From Pseudogymnoascus destructans (taxonomy: Eukaryota > Ascomycota > Leotiomycetes > Thelebolales > Thelebolaceae): DNA of 64,000 nt. Below are positions 12,476 through 22,707 of the stretch, one piece after another. The notes beneath the pieces are model-generated. The model ran no database searches and had not been told where the DNA came from. It saw only the letters and a program-made list of their open reading frames with translations. The position numbers were made by a program, and so were the translations under genes. Each line of letters opens with the position of its first letter. Position 1 is the first letter of the stretch. Location of the stretch: contig NW_020167549.1 of the NCBI RefSeq assembly GCF_001641265.1, positions 62,001 to 126,000 of the forward strand, written 5' to 3'.

Positions 12476-12941
12476 TTTGACGGGTTTGAATGAAAAATAA
12501 GTGTTTTGTTGATCCCGGGATGTGAGATATTTAGGAGGGAAGGGGAACGTAGGGACAAAGTGCGGGACAAGGGGATGAAATAGGAAGGGAGGGGGGTCAT
12601 GGGACGCAATGAACAGTGGCGTGTTGATTTAGAACAGGCCATTGTTGATTGTGAGCCCTGTGTTCTGTGGTCGAAGGGTCCAGATAGCCTCAAAATCACT
12701 CACCCTCGCTGTCAACAAATCATCCCACATCAACATTTAGCCCCCCCAAAACGCGCGGTCTTTGAAACATGATCATACAATCTCATAAGAAAGAGTAAAA
12801 AAATCGATTAGTCGAACTATCGCATCGCACCAGGCTCCAAACTCTCAAACTCCAAAGAGGCGTCGCCCCTTAAATAGGGGCGATCCTCACGCACGCACAA
12901 TATCTAGGCCGTATATACATCCCAATCCCACGCTTCCCAAT
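12476..12941. other. intergenic, nothing recognised
   Basis: The interval holds the upstream region of the hypothetical gene at 11141-12475 and the 3' flank of VTI1. No motif stands out. Confidence 0.5.
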
Positions 12942-13798
12942 CTACCTGAACTTGCTGACAATGACTGCAAGAATGAGTAGCACAAGCACCGTGATAATCG
13001 CAATCGTAATAATCTTATTCGTCGCCATCCTACCACCAAAATCAGCTCGGGCGTCAATGCTCCCCTTCCGTATCTCCCCACATTGCCTCCCCCCATAATA
13101 ACAATTGTAAAAGAAAAAGTGAACTCACCTCCTTGCCATCCCCTTGAGCGTCTTGACACTCCGATCCACGTATCCCTCACTCTGCAATAGCGTTTCATGC
13201 GTATGATCAATCACATGCCTCTGACGATGCAGATCCGCCAGCGTGCTCGCGCCAATATCCTCCGTCTCGTTCGCAAGCCTCTGGCTATCCCGCAGCCGCT
13301 GTGTCGACCGGTCTAGTCGCTCCGTCCCGCTCAGAAGCTGCTGTCGCTGCTCCAGCTGTACGTCCCCGCCGCTTGGATCATCGGCGTAGCGCGCACCGAA
13401 GAGGGCCGCGCGGTCGTTCGACAGGTTTGCAAGTCGCCTCTTGGCGGAGTCAGTGTCGGTCTCGTGGTTGCGGAAGCGCTGGTTGATCTTCGTGCGTGCC
13501 GCGGAGGGGATATTGGATTTCTCGAGACGCATTTGGTCGAGCTATGAGGGGTTAGTCCGGGTCTCGGGCTACTGCGCAAAAGATAAGGGGCGGAGGGATT
13601 GAAGGAAAGGGGACGTACGAGTTCGTTTGCCTCTTCTAATGCGCGCTCGGCTTGAGAGATGGCAGCCTTGCGCGGCTCGCCCGAGAGCTCTGGGATCTGG
13701 TCGAGCTTCTGGTTTAAATCCGCCTGCACAAGCTTCAGCTCAGCCTCGTAGCTGCTGAAAAGCTCAGAGCCGGCATCGGTGTCGAGGGGGTTCGCCAT
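12942..13798 (-). CDS. VTI1: v-SNARE VTI1
   Basis: VTI1 is a Qb-SNARE for fusion in Golgi, endosome and vacuole traffic. There are three exons, 13798-13619, 13541-13129 and 13029-12942, with introns of 77 and 99 bp; the product has 226 residues against 217 in yeast. The N-terminal Habc-like helices start with LFSSYEAELKLVQADL. The SNARE helix is near residues 125-190, with the zero-layer Gln expected in the ETEDIGASTLADLHRQR segment. A single C-terminal transmembrane anchor (IITIAIITVLVLLILAVIV) lies almost entirely in the third exon. The AG|G junction before the last exon restores RMATNK and the anchor. Confidence 0.92.
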
Positions 13799-15285
13799 GG
13801 TGGTGGTTGGGATGTTGAGAGTTCGAGGTTGGGGGGGCTGGGTGTATTGAGGGCTGCCTTGATCGCTGGTGTAGCTACTGTGGTTTCCCAACTGCCCTTC
13901 AGTCGTGGGAGCGCCGATTGTGAGGATAAGACTGCTCAATGAGGAGAATAGAGTCGCGAGTATTTCAGGTATTAAATGCTATGGGATTGTAGAGGAGCGC
14001 GGGGAGTTGTGGTTCTTTGATGGTTTACCTTGAGTCCTGGCCATGACGACGACTGACCTTGAGACCTGCGCTTAACTCGAACCCGCGCTTCGGCTTCAAG
14101 ATTATCCTTTAGCCGGTCAACAGACCAGGGCCAATACAGCGCTAAGCCTAATTGCGTGTCTGCGGCTGTGCATATATAGATAACTTAATATTTAACTTAA
14201 GTTAACTTAACTTATTCATTTTCCATTATTATCCATTATCAAGATGATTATTGAAACTTGCCAGATGTCACAACAGGAAGAGGCTGGTCCCGCCGTGGTG
14301 ACTGTGAAGGGCCAGCTTTCAGGACTGTCCCCCCACCAGACCACCACGATGGAAGACTTGGCTCTTTGATACATGCATTTGCGGCCTTGCCTAGCTGGTT
14401 TATTACCCCAGATTCCGAGGTGTCGGAGAGTTTAGACAGTACTCTATTAGAGCCATGTCCCGGGAGAGTGCCACTATGTGGGCTTCTTACTTCCTCTAGA
14501 AATTGGCGCACTTTACTAAATACAGTTGAATTAGACATGGAACATTCATCTACAGACCAATCTTCTACTCAGAATGCCATTTTAACTCTATAGAAGTATT
14601 ACTCCGTAAAGCAGGCCTAGATCCTCTAAACTTGGATGATTCAAACTCGACTAGGGTACGACGTTTTGAGAACTATATTGACTATGAACGGAACACTTGG
14701 AAATGACCTTGAGAAGCAAGCCAACGAGGAGCAGCAACAAATTGAAGTTATGGATACGATTGCCAGACACCCCACGGTGGCTGTTCCGTATCTGGATAAG
14801 TTTGTGGCGTGGAGGTGTGGGGGTGGGGGGATGCGGTGGAGTATTGGGGGGGTTGTGTAGTGGAGGGGGGGAGGAGGGAGTTCTCTGTAGATAGTTAGAT
14901 CTACTACATATTGGTTAAGGGTAAAGGGGGGCCGGGGGGGACAAGGTCATTGTTCCAATGCAGTTTATGAACCGATGTAATGTGAGAAAGTGATATTATG
15001 CGAGCTACAAATATTTTGACTTGTCGATAGGAAGTTCCCAAGTCCCATAGAATCCTGGCTATGCGTCATTGGTATGGTAACTGGTATGAGCCAGTCGTGG
15101 TGGGTTGGACCTATTGCGCTGCGCGCTGGTTCTGCGCCCTTCGGCGGCGATCTGGGCTTTGAGTTGGGCTTTGGCTTCGCCTCGGCCTCGTACTGTGTCT
15201 TCCGCATGGTTGAGCTGCGCGTCTTTAAGCGCTAGGCGTGGGCGCTGTGTGGGAGGGGTGATGCACCACACGGAAGGAGATACCT
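13799..15285. other. gene-poor region before the pseudogene cluster
   Basis: I see no gene I can name. Near 14180-14215 there is a TTAACTTAAG-rich AT tract. Short open frames exist (for example 14248-14538 minus and 14636-14860 plus, the latter containing NGTLGNDLEKQANEEQQQ), but none shows a recognisable domain or a clean gene structure. The neighbouring dead genes suggest they are also decayed coding DNA. Confidence 0.4.
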
Positions 15286-15500
15286 ATTCAGCTTTACACC
15301 CCACCATCCAAAATAGAACCTTGGGAGCACCATCTGGCGAAGTCCAAAGGCCGCACCGAATGTAGAGAAGAAGCAGACCGTCAGGACTGACAGAAGGTTG
15401 AAGAAGATAAACACCAATGCTGCATCCACAAATCCCAAGTCGAACACGGCCTGGCCCAGCACCCAATTGTGAAGGACGGGACAACCATGTTGGCAGCCAG
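15286..15500 (-). pseudogene. fragment of an NCS1 nucleobase/cation symporter
   Basis: About 70 codons on the minus strand read as the first transmembrane region of a purine-cytosine permease-type transporter: DLGFVDAALVFIFFNLLS, then FFSTFGAAFGLRQMV, then RFYFGWWGVKL. The family motif (GP..GLRQM(V)..RY.FG) is clear. Nothing on either side continues the protein, whose normal length is about 500 residues, so this is a stranded relic. Confidence 0.6.
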
Positions 15501-15649
15501 CCACTATGATAGATGCACGATAAATCAGAGACACTTAACGTAGTAGTAGTCATGAGAGGGAGGGTAAAAATGGGTGTACCATGGATCCAATATTCCAGTA
15601 CAAAGTATCCGTCCTCTCATCCTCTGGGACTCGCTCAATACCTCGTACT

Positions 15650-16144
15650 TCAACTTTCATCTTCGTCCCCATTCTTGCGAGCCTCGCATACATCGAGTCG
15701 CCCTTTTCTAGAGCAGTATCCAGCCTTAGCAAGCTCGCAGCCGTTGTTGCAGCCAGTGAACATCTGGCACGAGTGAGCAGTGTCGAAGCAGCTATTCTTA
15801 ATCGTAGCCGTATCACCGTAGTTGGAGTTGATACCCGCCAGCGCCCGAGCGGAGGAGGAAAACGGCGTCGGCATCGCCTGGGGTTGTTAGCTGGGTGATT
15901 TCAAGGCGGATTTGAGGGGGTGGGGGGTAGATATCTTCCCTCCCTCAGCCTGCTCATTACAAGCCCCGCTCCCGCGATCATACTTCGCCCATCCACCATC
16001 GAAGACTTTCCTAGCAGCCACCTCAATGACCTTGCTATTCGTCTTGGTCGAGGTAGCAGTCGGCAAACCACCGGTATACGCATTACACGCCAGCGCGGCA
16101 GGAACCAGAGCCGCGAGGCTCGCGAGCTTGGCTAGGTTGACCAT
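15650..16144 (-). pseudogene. secreted pectate lyase, family PL3, internally deleted
   Basis: The reading frame starts with a signal peptide (MVNLAKLASLAALVPAALA) and continues with PL3 sequence, KYDRGSGACNEQAEGG and DADAVFLLRSG. The next homologous piece, AGINSNYGDTATIKNSC and then MFTGCNNGC, is the C-terminal end of the family. The central 100 or so residues, including the usual catalytic region, are absent, and the two parts are in different frames. The splice donor expected after AEG reads GG instead of GT, so translation would run into a stop. Three independent lesions make this a pseudogene. PL3 enzymes cut pectate in plant walls, so the ancestor probably was plant-associated. Confidence 0.85.
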
Positions 16145-16802
16145 TGTGAGCGGTGATTGGGATGTGATTGACAAGGTGAGCTTGGATCGACTGTGTCAGA
16201 CAAGGAGCAGAGTGGCGATCAGTCGGGTGTCGGGGACGGTTTATGTAGCTCCAGCTCCGGAATCAATTTTCTCATGAACCCCCCCCGCCGGTCCTGGAAA
16301 GCCCGCCCAGAGCCTGCCCAGCAGCTCAGATAATGGGGATGAATCAACCATCTCTCCTCCTATTGCGAGAAAGTTCCTGATAATCTCCGTTCAACACCCA
16401 CCTGCGTGGAGAAAATTGAATTTCTCATTGGAGGAAATAAGTGTCACAAGGTTTTTTGAGGAGTTTTTTCTTTCTTGCTTTATAGGTTCTTGGGACGTGC
16501 GGTAGTTGGCAGCTTCGACAGCTTGCTGCCAGTTTTTTTGGCTAATTTATGCTTGTACATATGGCTTTTTTTTCCCCGATTGTCGACTTTAAACATGGGT
16601 TAGCTTTTGCGGGGTAACAAGACGAGGGACGACCTATTTGTTTTTAGAACATCCGGAAGTCAAATCAGTGAACTTACCTTTCACCCCGCTTCCTCACTTC
16701 CCACCCCTCTCTCGCCTTCCCGCCCCTTTCATCACATCTATCACCTCCCCAACCCCCCTCCCTTCATAGCCCTCTCACCTCCCCAAAACCCCCATCATAC
16801 CC
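16145..16802. other. intergenic, nothing recognised
   Basis: This is the upstream flank of the dead pectate lyase and the 3' flank of the CutC gene. The right part (16680-16800) is extremely C-rich. No gene or RNA is seen. Confidence 0.5.
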
Positions 16803-17462
16803 CTAACCTCCTCCCCACACACCACCTCCCCCCCCAACAATCCCCGACGAATGAAACCACCAACACCCCGTCTCCCTCACCAAAACCTCCAGCACCTCCC
16901 TCCTCACTCCTCCTCCCGGCATTATCACCAGCCCCCTCTCCCCTTCCCCGTCTCCAAAGGTAGGCAAGTTCCCATACCCCCCCACCACATCCCCCTGAAT
17001 CCCCCCAGACGTCAAAACCGTCTTGAACCCGCAGGCCGCCACTTCGCGCACCGCGGTGTGGTAATCACTCGTCGCGTCGACTGCGCGATGGAATGTACAT
17101 GGCAGCGGCCTCGCTAGGTCGACTAACGACGAATTCCTCTCCCCATCCACCACTACCACCCCTCCCTCCTCCTGTTTCAGGATCCCGAAAACAAATCCAT
17201 CAGCCAATCCCCTAAAGCGCCCAATATCCTCCTTCATCTGAGCAAACTCTTCATCACTGTAAATAAAATCGCCGCCGCGGGGACGTATCATGACCATCAC
17301 GGGGATCTTAACCTCTAGCTTGATTGCCTCGAGGTCGGAGAGTAGCGGGGTCGTACCGCCCACCGAACGGTTAGCGCACAGCTCAATACGGTCTGCGCCT
17401 ACGTTGGCAGCGATGATGGCCGAGGGCGCGTTGAAGCAGGCGATTTCGAGGTATTTCTTCAT
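16803..17462 (-). CDS. CutC family copper homeostasis protein
   Basis: CutC proteins are TIM-barrel proteins linked to copper tolerance; the exact reaction is not settled. The single exon encodes 219 residues. Clear family blocks are LEIACFN, GADRIELCANRSVGGTTP, VMIRPRGGDF, FVFGIL, CTFHRAVD and TSGGIQ, and then VIMPGGGVR near the C-terminus. The last 20 residues after HSSG are Gly-only (GGGGGVWGGG) and look poorly conserved; the true end may involve a missed short intron, because fungal homologues often run 230-260 residues. Confidence 0.88.
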   Translation of the reverse strand: MKKYLEIACFNAPSAIIAANVGADRIELCANRSVGGTTPLLSDLEAIKLEVKIPVMVMIRPRGGDFIYSDEEFAQMKEDIGRFRGLADGFVFGILKQEEGGVVVVDGERNSSLVDLARPLPCTFHRAVDATSDYHTAVREVAACGFKTVLTSGGIQGDVVGGYGNLPTFGDGEGERGLVIMPGGGVRREVLEVLVRETGCWWFHSSGIVGGGGGVWGGG

Positions 17463-17891
17463 TTTTTGGGTGGTGTTGGTGGTGGCGGGGTTGAGGTCCG
17501 GAGGCGGGGTGGTGAGGTGGTGATTGGATATGTGGGGGGTTATCGGCGGGAACTAAAATGGTCGCTAGCTAGAGGGAGGGCCACCCCGCAATTTGAGGGG
17601 GGTGTCAGTTTCAGGGACGGAAAGGTTGTTGCCCCTCGTTTTTTTGGGGGGGGGTTCTGTGGGATTAGTTAAGGTTAAGGTTAAGGTTAGTTTTTAAGGT
17701 TAAGAGTTATAAAAAAATCCGAGCTCTTGTTGGGGGATTGATTAGGATTTGATATCATGCACAGAGTGTAAAATAATGTAGAGGTCGTAAACGAGCGTCT
17801 TAATTCATTAATCCATCTATCGACGTGTAGCTGTTCTGTGTTATTACTCCCCTCCCCTCCTCATCTCGTGGTGTTGTCACAATCCCCGGTA
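17463..17891. other. intergenic, nothing recognised
   Basis: The interval contains a short AAGGTT array near 17665-17700 and otherwise unremarkable sequence between the CutC gene and the convergent end of the membrane-protein gene. Confidence 0.5.
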
Positions 17892-18536
17892 TTAAACCAT
17901 AGGAATCGCATTAGCATCCTCCTGGACATCAACCCCCTTCCCACCCTTCCCACCCTTCCCACCCCCACCAAACCCTCCCCTCGCCTTGACCATATCCACC
18001 GTCATCCCCGAATTAACCTTCCTCCAAACAACAACCGCATACACCCCCATCCCCAACGAGATAAAACACAACACCGCCGGAAACGTAACAACAAGATAAT
18101 CATGCGACCCATACGCCTGCTTCTCGCTCGTAATCCCAATAACCAGCGAGATCAGACTCAACACCGTCACCGCCGCATTCCCGAGCAGGAAAATCCACGC
18201 CGTGAGCCGGAAGTGCGCGAAGAGAACGATGTGCAAGATGATGACGAAGGTGCTGATGACCCCAAAGCTACCGACGCTGGCGTAGACGCGCTCGGTGTAG
18301 GAGTTCATGCCTGAGTCGGTGCCTTCGTAGATGGAGAAGCTGGGGAAGGGGGGGGGGGGTGTTAGTACATGCTGTAGTGGCTTTGAGGGGGGGGGGGCGT
18401 ACCCGTAAAACATGAGGTGCCAGATAGCGACGAACGCAGCGAAACCGAGCTGGATGGTGAAGAGCGGGACGATGAAGCTTTTGCGCCATGGCGCGTGTAC
18501 GCTCGGCGGACGGGAGACGCTGGCCATGTTTGACAT
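17892..18536 (-). CDS. four-helix membrane protein, unknown function
   Basis: Two exons, 18536-18403 and 18339-17892, are split by a 63-bp intron whose excision joins LMFYG to FSIYEG and removes a Pro-rich read-through. The product has 193 residues. Four hydrophobic segments are visible: IVPLFTIQLGFAAFVAIW, GSFGVISTFVIILHIVLF, WIFLLGNAAVTVLSLISLV and VVTFPAVLCFISLGMGVYAV. The cytosolic-type C-tail is Gly/Lys-rich (GGGGKGGKGGKG). The size and layout resemble small MARVEL-like or other fungal four-helix proteins, but I see no diagnostic motif, so I leave the function open. Confidence 0.75.
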   Translation of the reverse strand: MSNMASVSRPPSVHAPWRKSFIVPLFTIQLGFAAFVAIWHLMFYGYAPPPSKPLQHVLTPPPPFPSFSIYEGTDSGMNSYTERVYASVGSFGVISTFVIILHIVLFAHFRLTAWIFLLGNAAVTVLSLISLVIGITSEKQAYGSHDYLVVTFPAVLCFISLGMGVYAVVVWRKVNSGMTVDMVKARGGFGGGGKGGKGGKGVDVQEDANAIPMV

Positions 18537-19412
18537 GTTGTAGGTGGTGGTGGGGTGGAATTAAATATTACTTTGATTTTTGAGTTATTGAAGGATTCGC
18601 AGAGTGTGCATCATGCCGTATGCCAAGTCCTTTGATAGACGGTCGCTAGACAAACTGATACCGTGCTATGTGCAAATGAATCCTTCGGAATTGTATTTTT
18701 AGGGATTCTAGTTGTCATTCCTCGGTGTCGTCCCAGTGCTTCCCCAGCATGGATCACAGCCTTCCCGAGACTCTTGGCCCACGACACAGACATGGTGTCG
18801 GCGTGGTTCAGCCTGATTGCCTGTAACGGTCTGTAAATCCAGAGGCCGCGCCAGCGAACCCGCTCCTGCCCTTCCCAACTTAGCATTATCCCCCGCCATC
18901 ACGCGCCTGACATTCCTTTGACGGCGCAGACCCTCTAGGCGACGAGATAAACATCACAGCCGGCGCTGCGCTTAAGAGGAAGGGGTTTAGTGTTAGAGCT
19001 GCCCATAGCTTGAGCTTGGGGGAGGCGCTATTGTGGGTTTGGCATATTGAGGAGGGTTGAGGGTGGCTGCGGTGAAGAAGCGCGGGAAAAGCTTGTGAGT
19101 TAGGCGACGATGCACCCAAACAACACCACGATATCTCACTCCAGCCTCCAAGAACGCATGTGTATAGTCCAAATATTTTAACCCCCCAACCCCCTGACCC
19201 ATATCTCATTTACACCCCAACCAACTATTCCTACACACATCCCATCTAACCCAGCCACCCCCCCCCCCGCCCTTTCCGGCAGATGCAAGCAAGCACCGCT
19301 ATACAACGCCGACACAAAGATTTAGATTTCTGCAAAGGCCCCCCCAACCGAGCCACCCGTCCTGACCCTCCGCCCCCCCCCCCCCCCCCCCCCGGGGGCA
19401 ACACTCGCTTCT
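18537..19412. other. intergenic region, no gene recognised
   Basis: Short frames on both strands have no domain and no plausible splicing. The right end contains a 21-base C run (19373-19393) just before the YIP1 stop codon, presumably in the YIP1 3' UTR. Confidence 0.45.
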
Positions 19413-20652
19413 TCACGCCGCGAGCCCAGCGGCTTTCCCAAGCGTCCCGCTCCCCCGGCTGCTGAAGATGGACATTATTCCGAAGCCTACGTAGAATAGG
19501 GCTACCGGGTACGCGACGAGGCCGCGTGCGCTCTTCATCCTCCCGATAACTATTTGCACTCGTTAGCTCAAACCGCCCCCAACCCCCACCCAGAACTGCG
19601 CAAAGGATACAACAAAACAGCAAACCCAGGCAAATAAACAGAACTCACCACAAAACATCGCACTCGAACTCAACGTCGACCAACAAATCGCCAAACTCGT
19701 CAACGCATACCCCATCACGCTATCCAACGGCATCGCAATCCCCAACAACGACGTCAATACCAGCGGCAACAGACAATACCCCAGCACGCTCGCGCTCTGG
19801 GGGAACGTAAGGGTACTGCTCAGATGCCCCCCGCGGTCGTCGCCGCCGCCGGGGTACCCTGCATTCCCATGTCCCCCCGCAGCCATGTGTGCGGGTGATG
19901 CGCGGCCGGAGGGCGTGTCGGGTGTCATGAGGCTGAGGATTGTGTGGAGGGCGGTGGAGCCCATGAGGGCGAGGCCGTAGATGTAGCCGAAGTGGACTTT
20001 GCCGCTGAAGAGGAGGAAGGTGCCAAATCTGGAAGGGGGGTGTTGTTAGCTTAGACCTTCGACTTGATGGGGCGTAGTAGTAATTCGTTGAGCTTGCGCA
20101 AGCGAAGGGGGGGCTTACAAGAAGAAGAACAGAATCGGACCTGCGAGATCAGAGTCATCCATAATATGACTGTCAATATGCACAAACGGATTCAACACCG
20201 CCAGCGTCTATCACACCATTAGCCCACACATCCCTCCCATCACAACAACCTTGCGCGCGCATCACCACACCCAGGGACAAAAAACAAACCTTAACCTTAA
20301 TATGCCCAAAATTAACCCCCAACTCCTGCTGCAGCGGCGGCTCCCCCTCATACCCCTCCGTCGAAAACGCCGCCAACCACCCCGTCCTCAACCCCCCCTG
20401 TTCCCCCATCCGTCCACTCACCCTCGCTGCACCCGCACCGCCTACTCCGGGACTGCTGAACCCACCTCCCGACCCGCTGCCGACGCCGTAGCCGCCCATA
20501 GAGCCGGTGGGGGCGCCGTACCCGCCGTACCCCCCGGATTGTGCGGAGGAGGCATCGTGGGGGGAGGGGGCGTAGGAGGTGGGGTAGAATTGCAGGTTTT
20601 GGGGGGAAGCGTTGTTGTATTGGTCGGGGGGGGGGGCGTAGTGTTGTGACAT
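19413..20652 (-). CDS. YIP1: YIP1 family ER-Golgi transport protein
   Basis: Yip1 is a Golgi/ER membrane protein that binds Ypt/Rab GTPases and acts in COPII vesicle formation. Four exons, 20652-20290, 20207-20119, 20028-19649 and 19549-19413 (introns of 82, 90 and 99 bp), give 322 residues. The N-terminal 80 residues are Tyr/Gly/Pro-rich. The diagnostic block is EPPLQQELGVNFGHI, then TLAVLNPF and MDDSDLAGPILFF, then SGKVHFGYIYG and SVLGYCLLPLVL, and finally GRMKSARGLVAYPVAL and FGIMSIFSSR. The protein is longer than yeast Yip1 (248) because of the N-terminus and a Gly-rich loop. The donor of intron 1 (GTTTGT) is weak but needed to join the frame. Confidence 0.92.
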
Positions 20653-21624
20653 CTTTGGGAGAAGGGTGCGCGCGGCTGGGTGGGCGAGCGTTTCGTCAAG
20701 TATTTGTAGATGTGTGATTGATGCTCGTGAGGGTGATGTTTGAGGTTGAGAGTTAAGAGTTTGTGAAGTGTTCTGTGAGCTGTGTGGTTGGAGCTGGAAG
20801 TTGAGGTCTGGATCTGGATGCAGTTTGGGGACAACGAGGCGTCGGAGGTGAAGATTTTCCGGCCGGGATGGGTTATAAGATTGTACGAGACCTTCAAGTT
20901 AGAGGAGGAGAAGACGGCCTTAGCTTGTTCAGTTAGATATTAATTACTTGTCAATTGAATATAATGTCTTGAAATATATGAACTTGCTAGATCAAAAATG
21001 CTGATAGCTGATATAAGTCCTCCTGCGCACGCCGACGCCATTTTAGCGGCATAGAGTTGTCTTCCAACGGGTCTACCCCGCCGCCATTGCCGCCGCACCA
21101 ATGATACAGACAGCTCCCTTAGTCCTTACCGCCGTTTCTATTCACATTACCCGTTCCTGTCTACTTCTCATATTCGCCTGATCCAAGTGAGATAACGGAC
21201 CACTTTCCATATCCCTATATATCCAACCCTAACAGACCTCCCCCTTCATAGCCCACCCCCATCAACCGTATCCTCTAGCTGCCCGTATGGTTCTACAACC
21301 AAGACGATTGCCTGTGCGTCCCCCCCTTCTGTGCTGTATCATACTAACTGGGGGGGAAGGAACCTAGTGTTCGCTGTGCGAAGGATGGTAGATGTGATGG
21401 GAAATTTCTGCGTTGTGCACAGGTAGATGTGTGCGTGGGTAGACGGTTTGATTATTATATAATAATGTAATGTCCTACTACACGCTTCCCGGATCGCAAC
21501 AACTATGTGCTGTGTTTATCCGCCAACATAACTCATAATTCATATCCCCCCCCCTTTGCACCCTCCCCCCCTATCGGCGCCGCGACTACCACCATCGGCA
21601 CCGTCGGTATATACGTACTCGGCC
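20653..21624. other. intergenic, nothing recognised
   Basis: This is the promoter side of YIP1 and the 3' flank of the disordered-protein gene. Short frames near 21290-21420 were considered and not accepted. Confidence 0.45.
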
Positions 21625-22707
21625 TCAGAATCTCCAACCCCCCCTTCTCCCCTCCGTCTCCTTATCCCCCCTTCCTCCTCCCCTCCTCCCCAACCCCAAT
21701 AGTCCAAACCCACGCCCTCTTCTTCTCCTTCTTCCTCTTCCTCCCCCCACCTCCTCCTCACCCAACCCCGCCATCCGCCTTCTCATCTCCTCAAACGGGC
21801 CAGGAGTCTGCCCTCCATCCCTCGTAGCCCCATCATACGCCAACACGGCTTCAATCCCCGTCTCTGCCTCAGCCTCCGCCTCTCCATCAACCCCCGCGTC
21901 GTCTTCCCCAAGTAACTCAACGTGTGGCCGCACGTACAGCTCTGTCGTTATCGTCTGCGTAAGAGGGTCATTATAGCCCACTCTCCTCCCCCCTTTCTCT
22001 ACCGTCGCTACTGCATCCGCTGTCCTAGCCGGGAGGGGTGAGTTGCGGAGTATAGACCGTAAACTCTGCGGGTGCGTGTAGGGCGCTTTATATGGCGTTG
22101 AAGATCCCGTTGTTGCTCGGCGGGGTGTGCGTGGTGACGAGGGGAAAGGAGATGGTGCGAGGGTGGTGGGTATGGAGACGTTGATGCGGCGGACGCGGGA
22201 GGCTGTTGCTGTCGTGGCGTTGGTGCCTGTAGATGATGTAGATGAAGGCGAAGAGGGGTGCGCAGACTGCGGAGGCTTGAATGTAAATGGCGCCTGTAGC
22301 GCTACATCCGGGTGAGCCGTAACAGGCGTGGGAGCCTGCGTCGTCGGGGTATCGGGGTAAACAACTGTAAAGGGACCCGGTGTCCGGATGCAATGAGATG
22401 GAAGGAGCGCCGTTTGAGGCGCCGCGCTTGCTACAAGGCGTAGCGATTTCGGCCGTGCAGTGTTGGCCGAAAAAGATGCGGTCGTTGTGGGCGCGGCGGA
22501 CATGGGGAGCGGCGAGGCGGGCGAGATGGCAACGGCGTAGGCGTTGGAGAGGGTGTTGAAGGCTGTGGGGGAGGGGGGATCGATGTCGGCTTTGAGGGCT
22601 GTGGAGGACTCATTCAGCGTCATCGGTGCGCTTGGAGTTTTGATCTGGAGGGATAGTCGGGGCCGTTTGGGTGGGGAGGTGTGCGACATGTCGGCTTGGT
22701 GGCTCAT
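21625..22707 (-). CDS. disordered Ser/Thr/Pro-rich protein, unknown function
   Basis: The open frame of 360 residues is mostly low complexity: N-terminal basic patch PPKRPRLSLQIK, then long Ser/Thr/Pro/Ala stretches. Three short segments look conserved rather than random: PSHCIRTPGPFTVVYPDTP; PYTHPQSLRSILRNSPLP; and GYNDPLTQTITTELYVRPHVELL. These suggest a widespread fungal nuclear or cell-cycle-regulated phosphoprotein, with several SP/TP sites. The Arg/Gly-rich C-tail after PGPFEEMRRRMAGL is unlike the rest, so the real gene may splice there to another end. I do not recognise a named family. Confidence 0.6.
   Translation of the reverse strand: MSHQADMSHTSPPKRPRLSLQIKTPSAPMTLNESSTALKADIDPPSPTAFNTLSNAYAVAISPASPLPMSAAPTTTASFSANTARPKSLRLVASAAPQTALLPSHCIRTPGPFTVVYPDTPTTQAPTPVTAHPDVALQAPFTFKPPQSAHPSSPSSTSSTGTNATTATASRVRRINVSIPTTLAPSPFPSSPRTPRRATTGSSTPYKAPYTHPQSLRSILRNSPLPARTADAVATVEKGGRRVGYNDPLTQTITTELYVRPHVELLGEDDAGVDGEAEAEAETGIEAVLAYDGATRDGGQTPGPFEEMRRRMAGLGEEEVGGGRGRRRRRGRGFGLLGLGRRGGGRGDKETEGRRGGWRF

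Noticed and set aside
14248..14894. Short frames near 14.3-14.9 kb as genes
   Set aside because: No recognisable domain, weak start context and neighbouring pseudogenes; kept only as a note in the gap entry.
17665..17702. Telomere-like AAGGTT array
   Set aside because: Only a few units, not the TTAGGG of ascomycete telomeres, and inside a gene-dense region.
19373..19393. Poly-C run, and the similar run at 27653-27670, as regulatory elements
   Set aside because: They lie in a 3' UTR and an intron, are homopolymers, and may vary through sequencing error.
21287..21426. Tiny two-exon gene starting ATGGTTCTACAACC
   Set aside because: A donor and acceptor can be drawn, but the joined frame is very short and the phase is ambiguous; no family support.
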